64,000 bases of DNA from Sciurus carolinensis (GCF_902686445.1 NC_062214.1:47067454-47131453); one strand, 5' to 3'. Shown: positions 22,621 to 34,833, numbered from the stretch's first letter. Notes: generated by a model from the sequence alone, not told the origin. A program made the numbers and translations.

Positions 22621-25030
22621 GACCTTAAGAACACTTTGGTAAAGGGAAGCATTTAATTTTTCAGAAAAAAAAATATATTCCAGTGCAATTTGTGTAAATG
22701 GCGAGTGATTTATGACTAAATCTAGATACATTTCCTAGACAGAAATACAGAACAATGTCATGCCTAGAGGGGGCCAGAGAACAGGGAGGGGACAATTTAG
22801 ATGCTTTTCATTTTATAATGCTTCCATTTAAGCAAACACTTGGGGGCTCCAGGCCGCTGTAATTCCAAAGACAATTTTCTCTGGTTTTAATTTGATTTGC
22901 ATTTTTTCAACTTTGATAATATTCAATTTCATGGCTGAATACACATGTAAACACCAGTTAAGTCGTAGTTTTCGCCCCTTGAACCAAACAGAATGTCTCT
23001 TGTCTCTGAGTGTCATGGGAGGTTAGACGCGATTCCTAAAAATATATGCAAGTTTCTCTTGAATTATGTTTCAAAATTTAAAGTGGCTTTGTCTGGATGA
23101 ACTATTAAGCAGTACATCTAAACCACACTTAACTGGTCAACGTGTGGGGGACAACTGCACAAATATTGCACATTGTAAAAATGAAGGCATGGAAGAAAAT
23201 AAATTCCTACCCAGCATGGAAGCGATTTTATTTAGAACTACTTTCTATACTGTATTAATAATTTTAAACATTCCAAAAATTATAAATAAATTCTCTACTC
23301 CCCAGAAATGTTTTGAATGTAGATTTCACCGCTAGAAGGACAAACACTGAGAAATACAAAGAAATATTTGCAAGGAAAGGTTTAATTAGCACCATTGAAC
23401 TATTTGATCAAACAGGAAATTTATAGGCAAATATAAATTGAAATTTGGTAATTAGTTTTAGTCGTATCAAAACTGATGTTCAACAAAATAGCACTGACAA
23501 TGACAATGATGTTGTGACCTGCTGCATAGCCACACCAAAAACTAATGCAAGTATATGCCAATCTTGATTGTTTCAATTCCTCAGGACATGCCATTGACTA
23601 GACATCGTGCAAAGAAATAGTTGAGATTCATCAAATGAGGAGAAAAAATTGGCACATAATGAATAAATTCAAATTCCATATGCTTAGTAATCCACTTACA
23701 AAATTATACTAGAAAAAGAAAGGAGAGAAGAAATGACACACTTTTGGGATCTGCCCACGGGTAGATTATAAAAAGTAGCAATCGAATTTCCAGAGCTATC
23801 CTTCATTTTGAAAATAAATGCATTTACCTATTCACTGTCCACTACTATGAACACACAATACTGCGGAAGTTATTTCTACCTTAAAACCTAAAAATTTACA
23901 AATTACAATGTTTATTTTATTTTTCTAAGGATTTTTAATATTAACTTGGACAAGATTAGGGATTTTTTAAAAAAATAAAAGATATTACAATTTGACATCT
24001 TGGAGAATTAGTTGTGTGAGACTTCAAAAAAAGATTTTGCTTGAGATCAACTGGTAATGAATTGTATTTTAAGTTGAAGTGATCTCATTTGAAAAATATC
24101 TTTCATCGTGTAAAAGGAGTGAGGACAAACAAGAAAAGAATTCCGTTTGAAATAGTACCAACTTTGAAAGAGAAAGCTAATTTTTAAAAAACACATTCAT
24201 CGCAGGCTGGGTTCTAATACCTTCAGGATAATTGCTCTTTAACATTGACTTTTTAAAGAAATAATTGATGAATTTTAAATTGTCATTGTTCAGGATTTGT
24301 ATTAAACTTTTATATTCTTTTGGATGGCTGGTAATTTTACTGTTTTATACAAATAGATGGCAGCGTGTGTGCGTTTGACAATCACTTATAGCGAACTTAT
24401 TCCTACAGAGAGAGCTAAATGAAGGGGGTCTGATTATAACTAATGATCTATTCAGAGAATTGCAAACTGTGGGCGGTAGTGAACATCTTTTCCTTTTTCT
24501 ATTAGTAATTGAGGAGTAAATGCAGGTCTCGTTAAGGATCTTAAATTTGATGATCAGAGAGTGAGTTTGCCATTTTAATTCACTCCCTGCCCCCTCCAAA
24601 AATCTGGAAGACCATGGTTGCTCTATCCAGAAGCAGCCTCAAGCTCTACAGACAGTTAGTGTGCCCCCACCCCCAACTTTGTTTCTCTGAGTCTGAGCTG
24701 CAACAGGCTTATCAAAGACCAACAGGGAACTCCAGAGGGCTTTGGGTGGGGGAAGGGAGGTGAGAGAGGAATGGCCCCAGGAAGTCCTAGTAAGTATTTT
24801 AGGCAGGTGTGAACTTTCAGAGGTTGCAGAGTAGGGGGTCCAAAGGGACACTGTTTTCTCAGGTCCCTACAGACTTAGGGATTTGGGAGGGTATGTCCTT
24901 CTGGGCAACCACAATCTTCAGAGGAAGGCATAGCATCCCCCAAAAGACCCAGCTGCTGGTGGGGGGCAGGGGGATTAGCTAAGGATGTTATAAAGGGATT
25001 GTGATCTGACTGTCCCTTCATGATTAATGG
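22621..25030. other. AT-rich unique sequence
   Basis: Long AT-rich stretch free of recognisable SINE or LINE sequence. No gene signal was seen. Confidence 0.45.
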
Positions 25031-25036
25031 GAGCCT

Positions 25037-25132
<96 letters not shown>

Positions 25133-25147
25133 GAGAGAGAGAGAAAG
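25037..25147. repeat. Compound (GT)n(GA)n microsatellite
   Basis: A (GT)n run with a few interruptions passes directly into a long (GA)n run. Confidence 0.95.
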
Positions 25148-26925
25148 GAGAGAGACTTCACTGAATGCAAGGCAGAAATCGCGCAGTTACTTTTAGTTGT
25201 TTACTGAGCAGGGGCAAAATCTAAACAGCACTTTCCACAATCAATGAAGGGATCGCTTCAGGGTCCAGAGTTGAGCTCCCTAAATGAGTCTGGCATTCTG
25301 ATAACTGCAGGTGAGCACCTGAGATCAACTTCTTCTCCTGGCTTGATGCTGTAAGGAGATAGGGACTCATCTTGTTCTCGAGCTCTGGGAAGGGAGAGGC
25401 TCGAGGGGGATTTAATTGTCTGCCTGGGTGAATCGAAATGTCCTTTTAAAGCAAAGAAATCAAGAGAGATTGGCCTTTAATAAGCAAACTCTGCTGGTGA
25501 AAGAGGGGTGGTAATTAAAATGAAGAGAGGACAAAATATAGATTGGATACCCTTCCCCCCTGCCTGCCCACTCCCACAAACCACCCCCAAAATGGCATTC
25601 TCTGCTCTCAGAGTCTTTAGAAGGCTTACTGCCCTCACAAAATATGGGTAACTTGTGTCATCTCATGTCCCCACCTTAGTCTAACACCTGAGTTATGCAA
25701 TTTGGAGTGGTTAGCACAGTTTAATCTAGAACTCTGTTCTCTTTAAGAGTTGACCATTCCCATGCCCTGGACATCACTGTGCTTGGAGCTGCCCTTAGAA
25801 TTCAATTGTATAAGTCTCCCCTGAAATGTCACAGTGGAAGATACTAAGTCTTCAGGAAATACCACACCACTAAAACTGAACAGACAAGGGAACTTAACTC
25901 CCAGTAGGCTGAAAAGAAAAGGAGACCTCTGCACCAAGCTTAAGTGCTGTTTCCAGGAGGAGGAGGGTCAGTGCTTAGTTCCTCCTGGTGTCCCTGGGTC
26001 CTGGCACAACAGGTGTTCAGTCATAATTGTCACGCATACCCAGTGGTGTGAACTCTGCTCTCCTCTCTCTGACTGCTGGCCTACTAGGTGCTGAGCCTCA
26101 TTGTCCATGATGGATGCAGGCCAGCCCATCTTACTCAAGGCAAACCTCTGAAGCAGGTGTTTATCACGATCTGCATTTGTATACATGTTGGAGGAGACAT
26201 GCTGTGGGAGCTGGAGTCTTGCAGTTGTTGCAGGTGGGGCAAGGGCATTTTGGAGACCAGCTGTGGAAGGTGCATGCATTCCAGTTGTGTTGTCACCTGT
26301 GTTGTCATGCCACCAGGTGCAGGTCAGGGGGAGGTCAGAGGCTTTCTGGATCCCTACTCCCAGTAAAGATTTAAACTGATAGGCTGCACTCCGACATAAT
26401 TTGGCCATGTGGATTGCTCATGGTCTCTTCCTTGACTCCCCACCCCCCTGCCTTCTCTGGCATTTTCTCTTTCTAATCACAATGTAAGAACCATCAACCT
26501 GCTGATTCTCTCACTGTCTCTTCTTTTCCCTAGCATTAGCCATCTGGCCCTGGAGCTTCCAAAAGGAGGAAAGTGTAACCCAGGTCTGAATGAACCTCTG
26601 GCTGGCTTTGAGGAACCAATGATCACATGAGAATTCTAACTGTTACTACAAGAGAAAATAAGAATCAGCCTGATCCCAGACATACCCATCCTAATCGCTA
26701 CAAGGTCAGATGGTGACTCTTTGTCAACAGCCCAACGGGTATTCAATTTTTACATTGTCTGACATCTTCCTGTTCTTTCCAGCTTTCCCCTAACATTTCA
26801 CTTGTCCTCTTCTACCAACACAGCTTACTTTGCAAATTCTGAAGTTCTGGTGAAGGCAGGCTTCCTACTGCTTTGGAACTGGAGTTGACTGTGCTCAGAA
26901 TCACTTATGAAACAGGAGAAGCTGA
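25148..26925. other. Intergenic sequence, no recognised feature
   Basis: Unique DNA. Several overlapping frames on both strands at 25834-26408 (up to 146 codons) indicate stop-poor composition rather than a gene. Confidence 0.45.
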
Positions 26926-26929
26926 AAGA

Positions 26930-27115
26930 ACATAGACTTGCTCAGACTACAATACTTAGCTCTGAAATTGGAGCAAGTTCCCTAACTTCTCTCAGTCCCA
27001 GACCCATTACATATAAATCCTGACTTCTACCAGTGGGGCATGGGGAAGATTATACAGACCAAGTTCATGAAGACACCTCCCATGGTGCCTGGCACCTGCA
27101 GGAACTCCACTTAAG
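26930..27115 (+). mobile_element. MIR SINE fossil
   Basis: 'gcaagttccctaacttctctcagtcccagacccattac' followed by 'gggaagattatacagaccaagttcatgaagacacctcccatggtgcctggcacc' follows the MIR core and 3' order ('caagttacttaacctctctgagcctcagtttcc...cacagtgcctggcaca'). Confidence 0.6.
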
Positions 27116-27457
27116 GGTGGTAGGATTAAACAGAGTTGTTTTAAAGAAATAAGCTGAGGGAATACGTGTGTGTTGGGGTGAAGAGGGCGATAAGAGACAC
27201 TAAAATGGTAGAACAAAAGGCAAATTTTCTGCCAAAAAAATGGACTGACTTTTCTGGGTAGAGTGCAATCTTTCTCATCCAGCAAGGCATGTAGCTGAAG
27301 TTACAATTTCTTCCAGTGTATGAACTACTCATTTTAATGTAGCCCAGAAATGCAGAACAAATGGAAAATACATAGTGAAATTGGTGTCCTTTATTTTAGG
27401 CTTAGAATGGGTTTTAGAAGGTACAGTCAGCAGAAAGCATGAGCAGAATTGCATGTT

Positions 27458-27622
27458 TTTTTTTTTTTTTTTAGTTGTTGTTTTGTTTTGTTTTGTTTTT
27501 GTTTTATCAGAGAGGACACATGATAATATCCTGATATTTTCCTCTCCACAGTCTGGGGAATGGAACCCAGGACCTTGTGTATGCTAGACAAGTACTCTAC
27601 CACTGAGCTATACCCCAAGCCC
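27458..27622 (-). mobile_element. ID SINE with long T-rich tail, reverse orientation
   Basis: A poly-T and (TTTTG)n tail (27458-27507) precedes 'ctggggaatggaacccaggaccttgtgtatgctagacaagtactctaccactgagctataccccaagccc' (27552-27622), the reverse ID core. About 45 bases between tail and core are atypical. Confidence 0.8.
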
Positions 27623-27819
27623 TGACATCCTGATTTCTTTAATAAAGATTCCTCTGACCTCTCTACAGAGCTCTCTATGACCCAGGTCTTGCCCTGACTG
27701 AGACTTCACTCTATTCCTTCATACAAAATGTTATACAAAATGTCTTGTCCAATTCTACAATCACCCACCTCACATCTTCATTCTTTCAAAACTCTTTTCT
27801 CTAAACACTTGTCAAAATT

Positions 27820-27878
27820 ATTTTATATATATATATAAAATATATATATATATATATATACGCATATATATATATAGT
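27820..27878. repeat. (TA)n microsatellite
   Basis: TA dinucleotide run with few interruptions, immediately before a reverse ID element whose tail it probably derives from. Confidence 0.9.
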
Positions 27879-27957
27879 GGTTGGTGCTGGGGATTGAACA
27901 CAGAGCCTTATGCATGTGAGATATGTACTCTACCAATTGAGCTATATCCCCAGTCCT
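27879..27957 (-). mobile_element. ID SINE, reverse orientation
   Basis: 'ggtgctggggattgaacacagagccttatgcatgtgagatatgtactctaccaattgagctatatccccagtcc' is a clear reverse ID core. Confidence 0.9.
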
Positions 27958-28012
27958 TTGTTTTATATTTTTAAGTAACCTATTTCAACATTTATGATTT
28001 CAAATTAGGAAT

Positions 28013-28068
28013 TATATGTTTTTACTTAAGTAAGCAAGAATATATGTTTTCACTTAAGTAAGCAAGAA
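28013..28068. repeat. 28-bp tandem duplication
   Basis: Two adjacent 28-base copies (28013-28040 and 28041-28068) differ at one position. Each holds the ACTTAAGT palindrome. The near identity implies a recent slippage or duplication event. Confidence 0.9.
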
Positions 28069-28900
28069 TTTCTCAATAGAACTTGTTATACAATTATGTC
28101 TGCTTTGTAAGAGAAGTCATAGAGAAATGAGATCGTATTTCTAAGGAAATAGCAAGTGAAAATTCACATGCATGCAATTCTACTTTGATTTGCTTGACTT
28201 GTGACCAACCATGGTCCAAAAACATTTTTGCTTGTTCTTGAACCAGTGTTTTATTGTTTTCAAATAAATAAAACTGGGAAAACTGATTTAACTATGGCAA
28301 GAAATCATTTAATCATTTATGCAAGTGAAGATGGAATCAGAAAAGCAAGTAGAACTAAGACACAGCAAATCTCATTTCAAAGTTCCGATGGGCACAATAC
28401 ATCAGTTTTTTTGATTATACATATATGTTTGTGATGCTGAAATTTTCCTTCTCAGTTGGTGATGTTTAAGTGAAATAAATATAGTATTGCTGCCATCAAC
28501 ATTTGACATTGCTGGGAAAATTGGTGCTTCTAATTAGCAAGAGCAGGGGTTAAACCCTAGGCACTTGCCCTAGTGAGACCCTGAGAACTTTAGTTTTGCA
28601 TGAATGAATGTAACTTAATTTGTGTTGCTTCTTTCAGCATTCCCAGCTATCAGTTATGTTATCAAACAGTGAAACTCAGAGACAAAGAGAAAGAGAGAGG
28701 AGAGAGTTAATGACATCTGACCAGTCCATGTGGTTATCTGAAGTAAGATCCAAGCTCTGAAGAAGAGTCATTTATGAGGTGGGGGAAAGCCATATTGTTT
28801 TGAAGCTGTGCTTGAAAAACATCCTGTCCTCTCTACCTGTCCATGTGAGAGACTTTAATATGAGGATGGTTGCTTCTCCTTTAGAAGATACACAAAAATA
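28069..28900. other. Intergenic sequence, no recognised feature
   Basis: Unique AT-moderate DNA. A short GA-rich run occurs at 28680-28706. Confidence 0.5.
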
Positions 28901-28919
28901 ACTGGAAAAGACCCCAAGG

Positions 28920-29130
28920 GTACAGAGACTAAGGGGGAGGGGAGAAGAGGCATCACCTCTAGTCTGGCAATAGGGACCATGACGGAATTACAGCTTGTAA
29001 AATAAGCCTCCATCAGTCTCCCAGGAGACAGCCAGCCTCAACTTGGGTGTTCCCTGCTTGTTAGCCTCAGTCATAATTGGTCTCTCCTCCCATCCCACGT
29101 TGTTGGTTTTCTGTGTGTGGCTTTTGGTGT
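28920..29130. promoter_or_regulatory. Candidate FOXA2 floor-plate enhancer (Gli-site region)
   Basis: TGGGTGTTC at 29044-29052 is the complement of GAACACCCA. That is the sequence I recall for the single Gli site required for the mouse Foxa2 floor-plate enhancer, which lies 3' of the gene. About 20 bases further is a homeodomain-type TAATTG (29074-29079). The site is about 5.8 kb past the FOXA2 poly(A) signal in repeat-free DNA. The motif is seen; enhancer identity is inferred from position and the remembered site. Confidence 0.45.
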
Positions 29131-30600
29131 GAGCGTGTTAGGTCATCAACAAATACAATGGGGGGAGGGAGTGAGGGGGGACACACATGATTGTTTTAAA
29201 GAAGAAAGGAAAAAAGGGATAAGAGAGTGGGCAGGAAGGCTGTGAACAGAATGGGGAAGATGCCCCAGGATTTAGAATTCCGAGGCAACCCCTGGAGTGA
29301 CCGAGGGTAGGGGACTCCCTGGGAGTTTTGTTAAAGAGAGAAGAGGCCCACCAGGAGCTCAGGCCCCTGCTGAGCTCCTTTGGGGACACATCTATTCCAT
29401 GCTATTTTTGTTTGTCTCTGGAGGTGCTTACCCATATCCGGTGCATCTCATCAAAAAAGAATTTTTCAAAAATAAATAAAAAAATAAAAACTCCATGGAG
29501 TGACCTGCTCTAGAAAGGCAATGTAAATGGAGCAGAAGACCCGAAGTGCAGGCCAGGCTCTCTGGGGACAGGCAAGGAACATAGCCTCTCAGTCTTTCCC
29601 CATTTTTCAAAAGTTTGCCCCTTTATTCTCATTATATTTTCCACCATCTTCTATCTATTCTTGTTTTCCCCTCTTTTCAGGGGAATACCAGTCCTAAGGA
29701 TAAGAAGTTATAAGAAATTTATAATCTTCGAAGTCTACCATAAATCTAGAGGAAAATACATGACTTTACAGACAAGGAGGGTTAAAGATATAGTATGTAA
29801 TTTGTATAGTATGTAATCATAAAAGGGTGGACAGATAAGGTCCAGAGACCCTTCCATTTCTATTTATGGTAAAAGTTATTTTACCATTTGACCCGGGAAG
29901 GAAGCAGGAAGAAGAGTAATGAAATCTAGTTACAAACTTTTTTTTTTCTGATTTTCTTGTTTTTGTGCTTTGAAGTTTTTTTTTTTTTTTTTTTTTTTTT
30001 AATTTCACTCCCCAACCCTTGCTGGCCTGGGTTGCTATGGAGTTGCTGTCAGGGCTGGTGTCCATGCTGTCCCGCACCCAGCAAAAATATTTCAGGTCTG
30101 AAACCGTGTTCTTTTGCCGCAGCAGGGGCAGCAAAGCGGGACTAGCAATACTAGGGCGTTTAGGGGGAGGGGTGTCTATTCTGTGTGGCAGGACTTAGTG
30201 CCCCCGAGTTTGTGGCTCTCGGCCAGCACCAGCTGTCCTGTAGCTCCAGATTTACAGTGGCTGGGCTGGGGGGCGCAGGGGGAGGACAGGAGGACCATTT
30301 TCTTTTTTGCCGTCTCTTGCAGGATGAAGATTCAGAGTCAGAAAAGGCTCTGTTGAGTTTTGGAAACGCTCCTGATGTCTACATATTCCAGACCTTCTCT
30401 CAGCTACCCTTCTCCACCACTCGGAGCATCCCCTAATCCCCGGATATATAGAAGGATACCCTGTTCCCAGGAAAACTCCTTGCCCCAGGTACCTCTAGGT
30501 ACCTCCTCTGGCAAACACCTCCCCATTATGCCCTATTAAGCCTTATCTTTCGCTTCACCACCACCACCCCGCCCGCCCCTACATTAAAAGGCCCCCAAAG
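29131..30600. other. Intergenic sequence, mostly unique
   Basis: Contains a long poly-T run (about 29977-30000) without a recognisable SINE body. G+C rises toward the right edge. No gene signal. Confidence 0.45.
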
Positions 30601-30965
30601 CACTGAGAACTGGCTTCTCTTTATGAAACCGCGAGAAGGCGGGTGATAAAGATCAGGCGTTTAAATTGGCCATTTGGAAGATTACATCTCTTCAGCGAGG
30701 GTCTTTCTTTCAAAACTCACACTGAATTAAGGGCCGCGGCTGCTCCGCACCCGGATCTGAAAGGCCGGGCACCTTTTAATTCCGCAGTGGAGTGGGTTGG
30801 GCTAGGTGACCGGGCGCCCATCAAAGGCCCGAGGGAAGGCCGTGGGGCGACACTCATTTAATGACAAGTAATTGACGGATTCGAGGCCTTGCATTACTAG
30901 CGGAACCGGGAGGCATTAATTATTTAAAAACGATTAGCCTTGCCATGTGTCCTGCAGGCGTTCCA
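30600..30965. promoter_or_regulatory. Candidate conserved regulatory element with TCF/LEF and homeodomain words
   Basis: Repeat-free DNA alternating CpG-rich and AT-rich segments. ATCAAAGG (30820-30827) fits a TCF/LEF site. ATTAATTA (30915-30922) and 'aagtaattgac' are homeodomain-type words. Composition and location next to FOXA2 suggest an enhancer; this is inference. Confidence 0.4.
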
Positions 30966-32240
30966 TCTTGTTCAGGAAAGATAACCAGCCACGCGAATCG
31001 GAGCTTGGGCCCATAGGGCGGCGGGAGCGTCCCAAACTCCCCTCGGGTGCGGTATACAGGGCGAGCAGCCCCAGGCGCCAAGAAAGGAGGGAAACGGGGG
31101 ATCTGGAGTCCGGGTAATAATAGAGGTGCCAGTATAGCACTGCTCTTGCGGATCAGTGAGACTGATTTCTGCCCCCTTGGATTCGCGATCTGGCAACTGA
31201 GGCTCAGACCAGAAGAGCTTCCCAGTTGGGAGTGGCAGGCATTTTCCGTGGGGCGGTTACATAGCGCATCTCACACTGCCTAGCTAAAGACCCAGTAAAC
31301 CCAGCTGGGCACGGACTTCTCATGACGCCTGACACCCAGACGCTTAAAGGAAAGACCCCAGGGTGAATGTAGATTGGAGAAAGAATGGTGGGAGGAGACA
31401 AACCTGAGAGGAAAGTCACCTTTCGGTACCCTGCCTTCGAAAGTCAAGCGCCCTGTCATTTTAACAACTGCAGAGGAACTACTGATTTCCCGAAGTCGCC
31501 ACCCACTTGCAGGCGGCTGAAAGACCGACTTGATTGTGTTCGACGTTCTGCACCTGAGCGGGCACGTCCAGTAAGCCCGGGCGCGCTGGGGTTCTGGCGA
31601 ACCCAGGCTGCGTAAGAAAATAGGCAACGAAGTTGCGGGGAGAATGGGGCAACGAACGAGCCCGCGTCCGTTTTCTGACTTTCTGTTCTGGGCGCAGTTT
31701 ACAACCCTGGAGGTTCCCCAACCTGCCTACTGACAAGCGCGTCTGTGCTCATCAGCCACTTTCTGTGGCGAGAGTTAATGTTACTTGTTTTTGGAAAAGT
31801 TCTGCCGCTCCTTCCCCTGCTCCAGCTTGGTGCCAACCCCCATTGTCATCTTGACCTGGTTGGATACGGGAAAGGACGAGACTGGACTCAAACTCTTGTG
31901 GGCTTGGGGGTGGGGACGGGCGGAGGCCACCATGCTCGGGCCTCTCTCAGGACTTGCTGCCGACACCACGCATGTCGTTTCCTGTTGACCCCTATCCTAG
32001 ACTCTGAACCCCCCTCCCTGCCACTGTCCTTGGGAAACACGGGCGCTCGGATCGAATTCCCGGCCCCAAGGGGCTACAAATCCTGCAGGAGCCGGTCCTA
32101 GGTTATCATTGCCTTGGGGCCCCACCAAACTTAGCGCTCAAAGCCTAGACTCAGACGGAGTTTCTAATTCTAGTACCACCTCATTCTTTTATGCCCAGCA
32201 CTCTCAAAACGCCCAGTAAAAGAGGCCACCTCCCAACCTC
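30966..32240. other. CpG-dense intergenic block
   Basis: G+C-rich, repeat-free and CpG-containing DNA continuing the island toward the lncRNA candidate. Many overlapping frames on both strands reflect GC content. No protein domain recognised. Confidence 0.4.
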
Positions 32241-32425
32241 CTTGGTCTTCATTAACTGAGCTTCCCTTCTACAACCCTCAACCCGCGTCCAGGTATCCAG
32301 AGCTCCAGGAAGGGAGAGGGAGTAGCTGAGGCGGAGGAGGAAAGTGGAGGCGTACGGACCTGAGTTGGGGATAGAAGCTGTCGCAGGGAGCCCGGAGGAG
32401 GTCCCCGAGTGGGCGCGCTCCCTAC

Positions 32426-32527
32426 CTGCGGTGGCTGGCTGGCGGGCGGGTGGCAGAGCGTCCAATGCGCGAAGGGAGGCGGCCAACTGCTCCGAGCAGA
32501 GGCATCCCTGCATTTATTTGAGCTCAA
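32426..32527 (-). ncRNA. LINC00261: Candidate first exon of a LINC00261-like lncRNA
   Basis: In human, LINC00261 (DEANR1) lies on the same strand and starts roughly 2-3 kb beyond the 3' end of FOXA2. Here the corresponding distance falls in a CpG-dense segment. On the minus strand CCGCAG|GTAGGG gives a good splice donor, with the exon ending at 32426 and GT at 32425-32424. A weak TATA-like AAATAAATG lies at about 32512-32520, so the true start may be nearer 32485. The lncRNA would extend left. I could not identify downstream exons, and the assignment rests on position. Confidence 0.3.
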
Positions 32528-32830
32528 ACCGAGCGACTGTTGACTTTAGCACACAAAGCAAAGATTTCACTGCCCGCTAGTTTAAAAATGAATATTTTAC
32601 CAAGATATCGATCAGCGTTATAAAATTCAGTTAAGTACAATGGGATCCTGGCAAAAAAAAAAAAAAAAAGAATAATAAAGGAGGGGGGAGGCAATATAAT
32701 ATCTGTGCAAATTTGCTGAAGTGTGACGTGGCATGGAAAGTTTACCCTCCTGGAATTCGGATCTAGAATGTTTTTTTCGGTTGTTTACTGACTTTGTTTA
32801 TTCACAGATCACGGTTGCTTAAACCCGCGC
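32528..32830 (-). promoter_or_regulatory. Putative lncRNA promoter with paired forkhead sites
   Basis: TGTTTAC (32782-32788) and TGTTTAT (32795-32801), both forkhead core motifs on the plus strand, lie 13 bases apart, start to start. They sit about 300 bases upstream of the candidate lncRNA exon. A poly(A) run sits at 32653-32669. The pair would allow FOXA proteins to act on this promoter; this is inference. Confidence 0.35.
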
Positions 32831-33540
32831 GCGGAAGGCGCGGATAAAAGGAAGAAAAAGAGAGGGGGGAGAACCACTGTACCCCACAACGTAGAGTTGG
32901 GGAAAAGGGCGGAGGGCGATCCCTGAGCGCCTAAGCTTGGAACCCGGGCTAGGGGAGGGGGCTGATCGGAGGGGCTGTGTGTGAAAGACACAAGAAACGC
33001 AGAAAAGCCTCCGAAAGCACCCGCTCCGAGACATCCTTTTTATGTATTCGGACAGAACTATATCTTATCGGCAGGGATCAGTGGAGGGGGGCGCGCTAAG
33101 TAGTTTAAAACGACCCTCGAACAATGGGCGTGCGATAGGAAACATAGCAGGTTAGGGCAGCGCTTTCAGCCTCCATTGTCCCACACTCGGCCCCCAGCCC
33201 TGCCTCTCGGCTCCTTCGCCACGGGAGCCTTTTATGTGATAATGAAACACATTTCAGGCCGGGCTCACGACGTGTGTGTCCTTGCCAGGGGGAGAGACAG
33301 CCTGATTGCTGGCTGCGGCCTCCGGATCCCCCACCCCCCAATTTCTCTTCCCTGTGTTCTTTGGGACAATGTGGCATGTTGAAAAGGGATTTGGAGGAGG
33401 GGGCCGGAGGCGAGTAGCAAACCCCCCTCAAGAGAGTGGGAAGGCCAGGGTTGGGAGCTGGGGGGCAGAGAGCCTGGCAAGGTGACTGAGGGCTGCGGAG
33501 AGACAGTCTCCAGGACTGGGGCACAGCTGGGACATTCCAG
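32831..33540. other. CpG-rich island, right part
   Basis: CpG-rich repeat-free DNA ('cccgcgcgcggaaggcgcgg' near 32825-32843). No exon defined. Frames of up to 139 codons (33105-33524, minus) lack domains. Confidence 0.4.
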
Positions 33541-34800
33541 GTTTGGATAGCCAGGAAGCCTACCGATCGACTCTCAGAAACAGTAACCTGGGTTTAAAAA
33601 CAACAGGCAATAAGTCCTGGCATCTGAAGGCCACTGCAAGCTAGCTACCAGCATCAGTGGCCGGAAGACTGAGGAGGTTACCACATTGAATCCAGATGAC
33701 TTACAGGCAAAGCCAAGGGTCAGGATTCCCTTTTGTACACCTGGGCTAGGGTTTTATAGTTGGTCACAAATTTAGAGATGTGAAGCCATCTGTATGGAGA
33801 TGTAGCACCATTTGTAAGAATTTAATCTGTCTGTCTTCACACTTTTGGAATTTCCTTGAAGGCTCACAAAATACCCACTCATCCTCTCAGCCAGCAGTCC
33901 TGGCTTGCCAACCTGAACTCCTGGGCCAACAGGATGTTTTGGAAGGGTGTCAGGTTTTACTGAGAGGGAAGAGGCACAAAGCTTGAAAGACTTGGATCTT
34001 ACCACTGCCACCTTCCTTTGGCAAACAGCACCAGATACCAGTTACCTCTGCCTCACCCCCAATATGCCTTACTTTTTAAAAGGATATTTTTCTTGTCACC
34101 TGCCGTTATCCATTTGAAGCCAATTCCAGGAGAACAATCTTCTAAAGGTTGCCCCAGATCAGGTGCTTCACCACTCCTGGGTTAGCAAGGTCTGCCAAGG
34201 TCCTACAGAATACCTTATCTGAAGGAGAAGGGTGGGAAGGGTGGTGAAGTAGAAACAGACTTGGAGTATCCAAGCAGAGGCTCAATTCCACAGGAACATA
34301 AGGGTGCTACAGGCAGTGGTAAAATGGCAAAGTACTGCACTAGGAATTTGCAAATCCAGTCTAGGCTCATGGACTTGAACAGAGGCCTGAGATCTGACAC
34401 ATAGCAAATACATGTAAAATCCTGGCTTTCCCCTAGGGGAGCCAGTTTAGTCTTTCTCAAGAGACCTCAAAAGCAGAGTGCCTCCCAACAGACCAGGTGA
34501 AAAGAGAGGTGAAGAGTGGTTCTCTCTTTGTGTTAAAAAGAAACCTGCTAGGATGGTTCATCTGGGACTTGTGTGTTTCATTACGTGTAAAGTTAACCTC
34601 AAAATTAAAAAGTACCCATAAACAATATTGAGTTCTATTTAATGAGGTACTAGCTGAAGTGTTCAATAGGAAGTGTACTGGTATCTGCAATTCACTTTGA
34701 AGTTCATTTAGAGAAATAAAGATAGATTAACTGATGGATTTGGCTAGATGTACGAATGTGATCAAGTGAGGAGAGTGAAATGTTAACTAGAATCTTGGCA
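33541..34800. other. Unique sequence between FOXA2 3' end and downstream CpG block
   Basis: No transposon or exon recognised. Confidence 0.45.
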
Positions 34801-34827
34801 ATAGGGCGCCATGTGCTTACTGCAGAA

Positions 34828-34833
34828 TTTATT
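34828..34833 (-). terminator. FOXA2: Distal poly(A) signal of FOXA2
   Basis: AATAAA on the minus strand follows CCAACATTTTATTA, words I recall at the end of the human FOXA2 mRNA. It is the last canonical signal before unrelated sequence. Confidence 0.6.

Noticed and set aside
25834..26408. Overlapping frames on both strands, possible small exon
   Set aside because: Several frames are open at once on both strands, showing local stop scarcity. No domain, splice pair or homology recognised.
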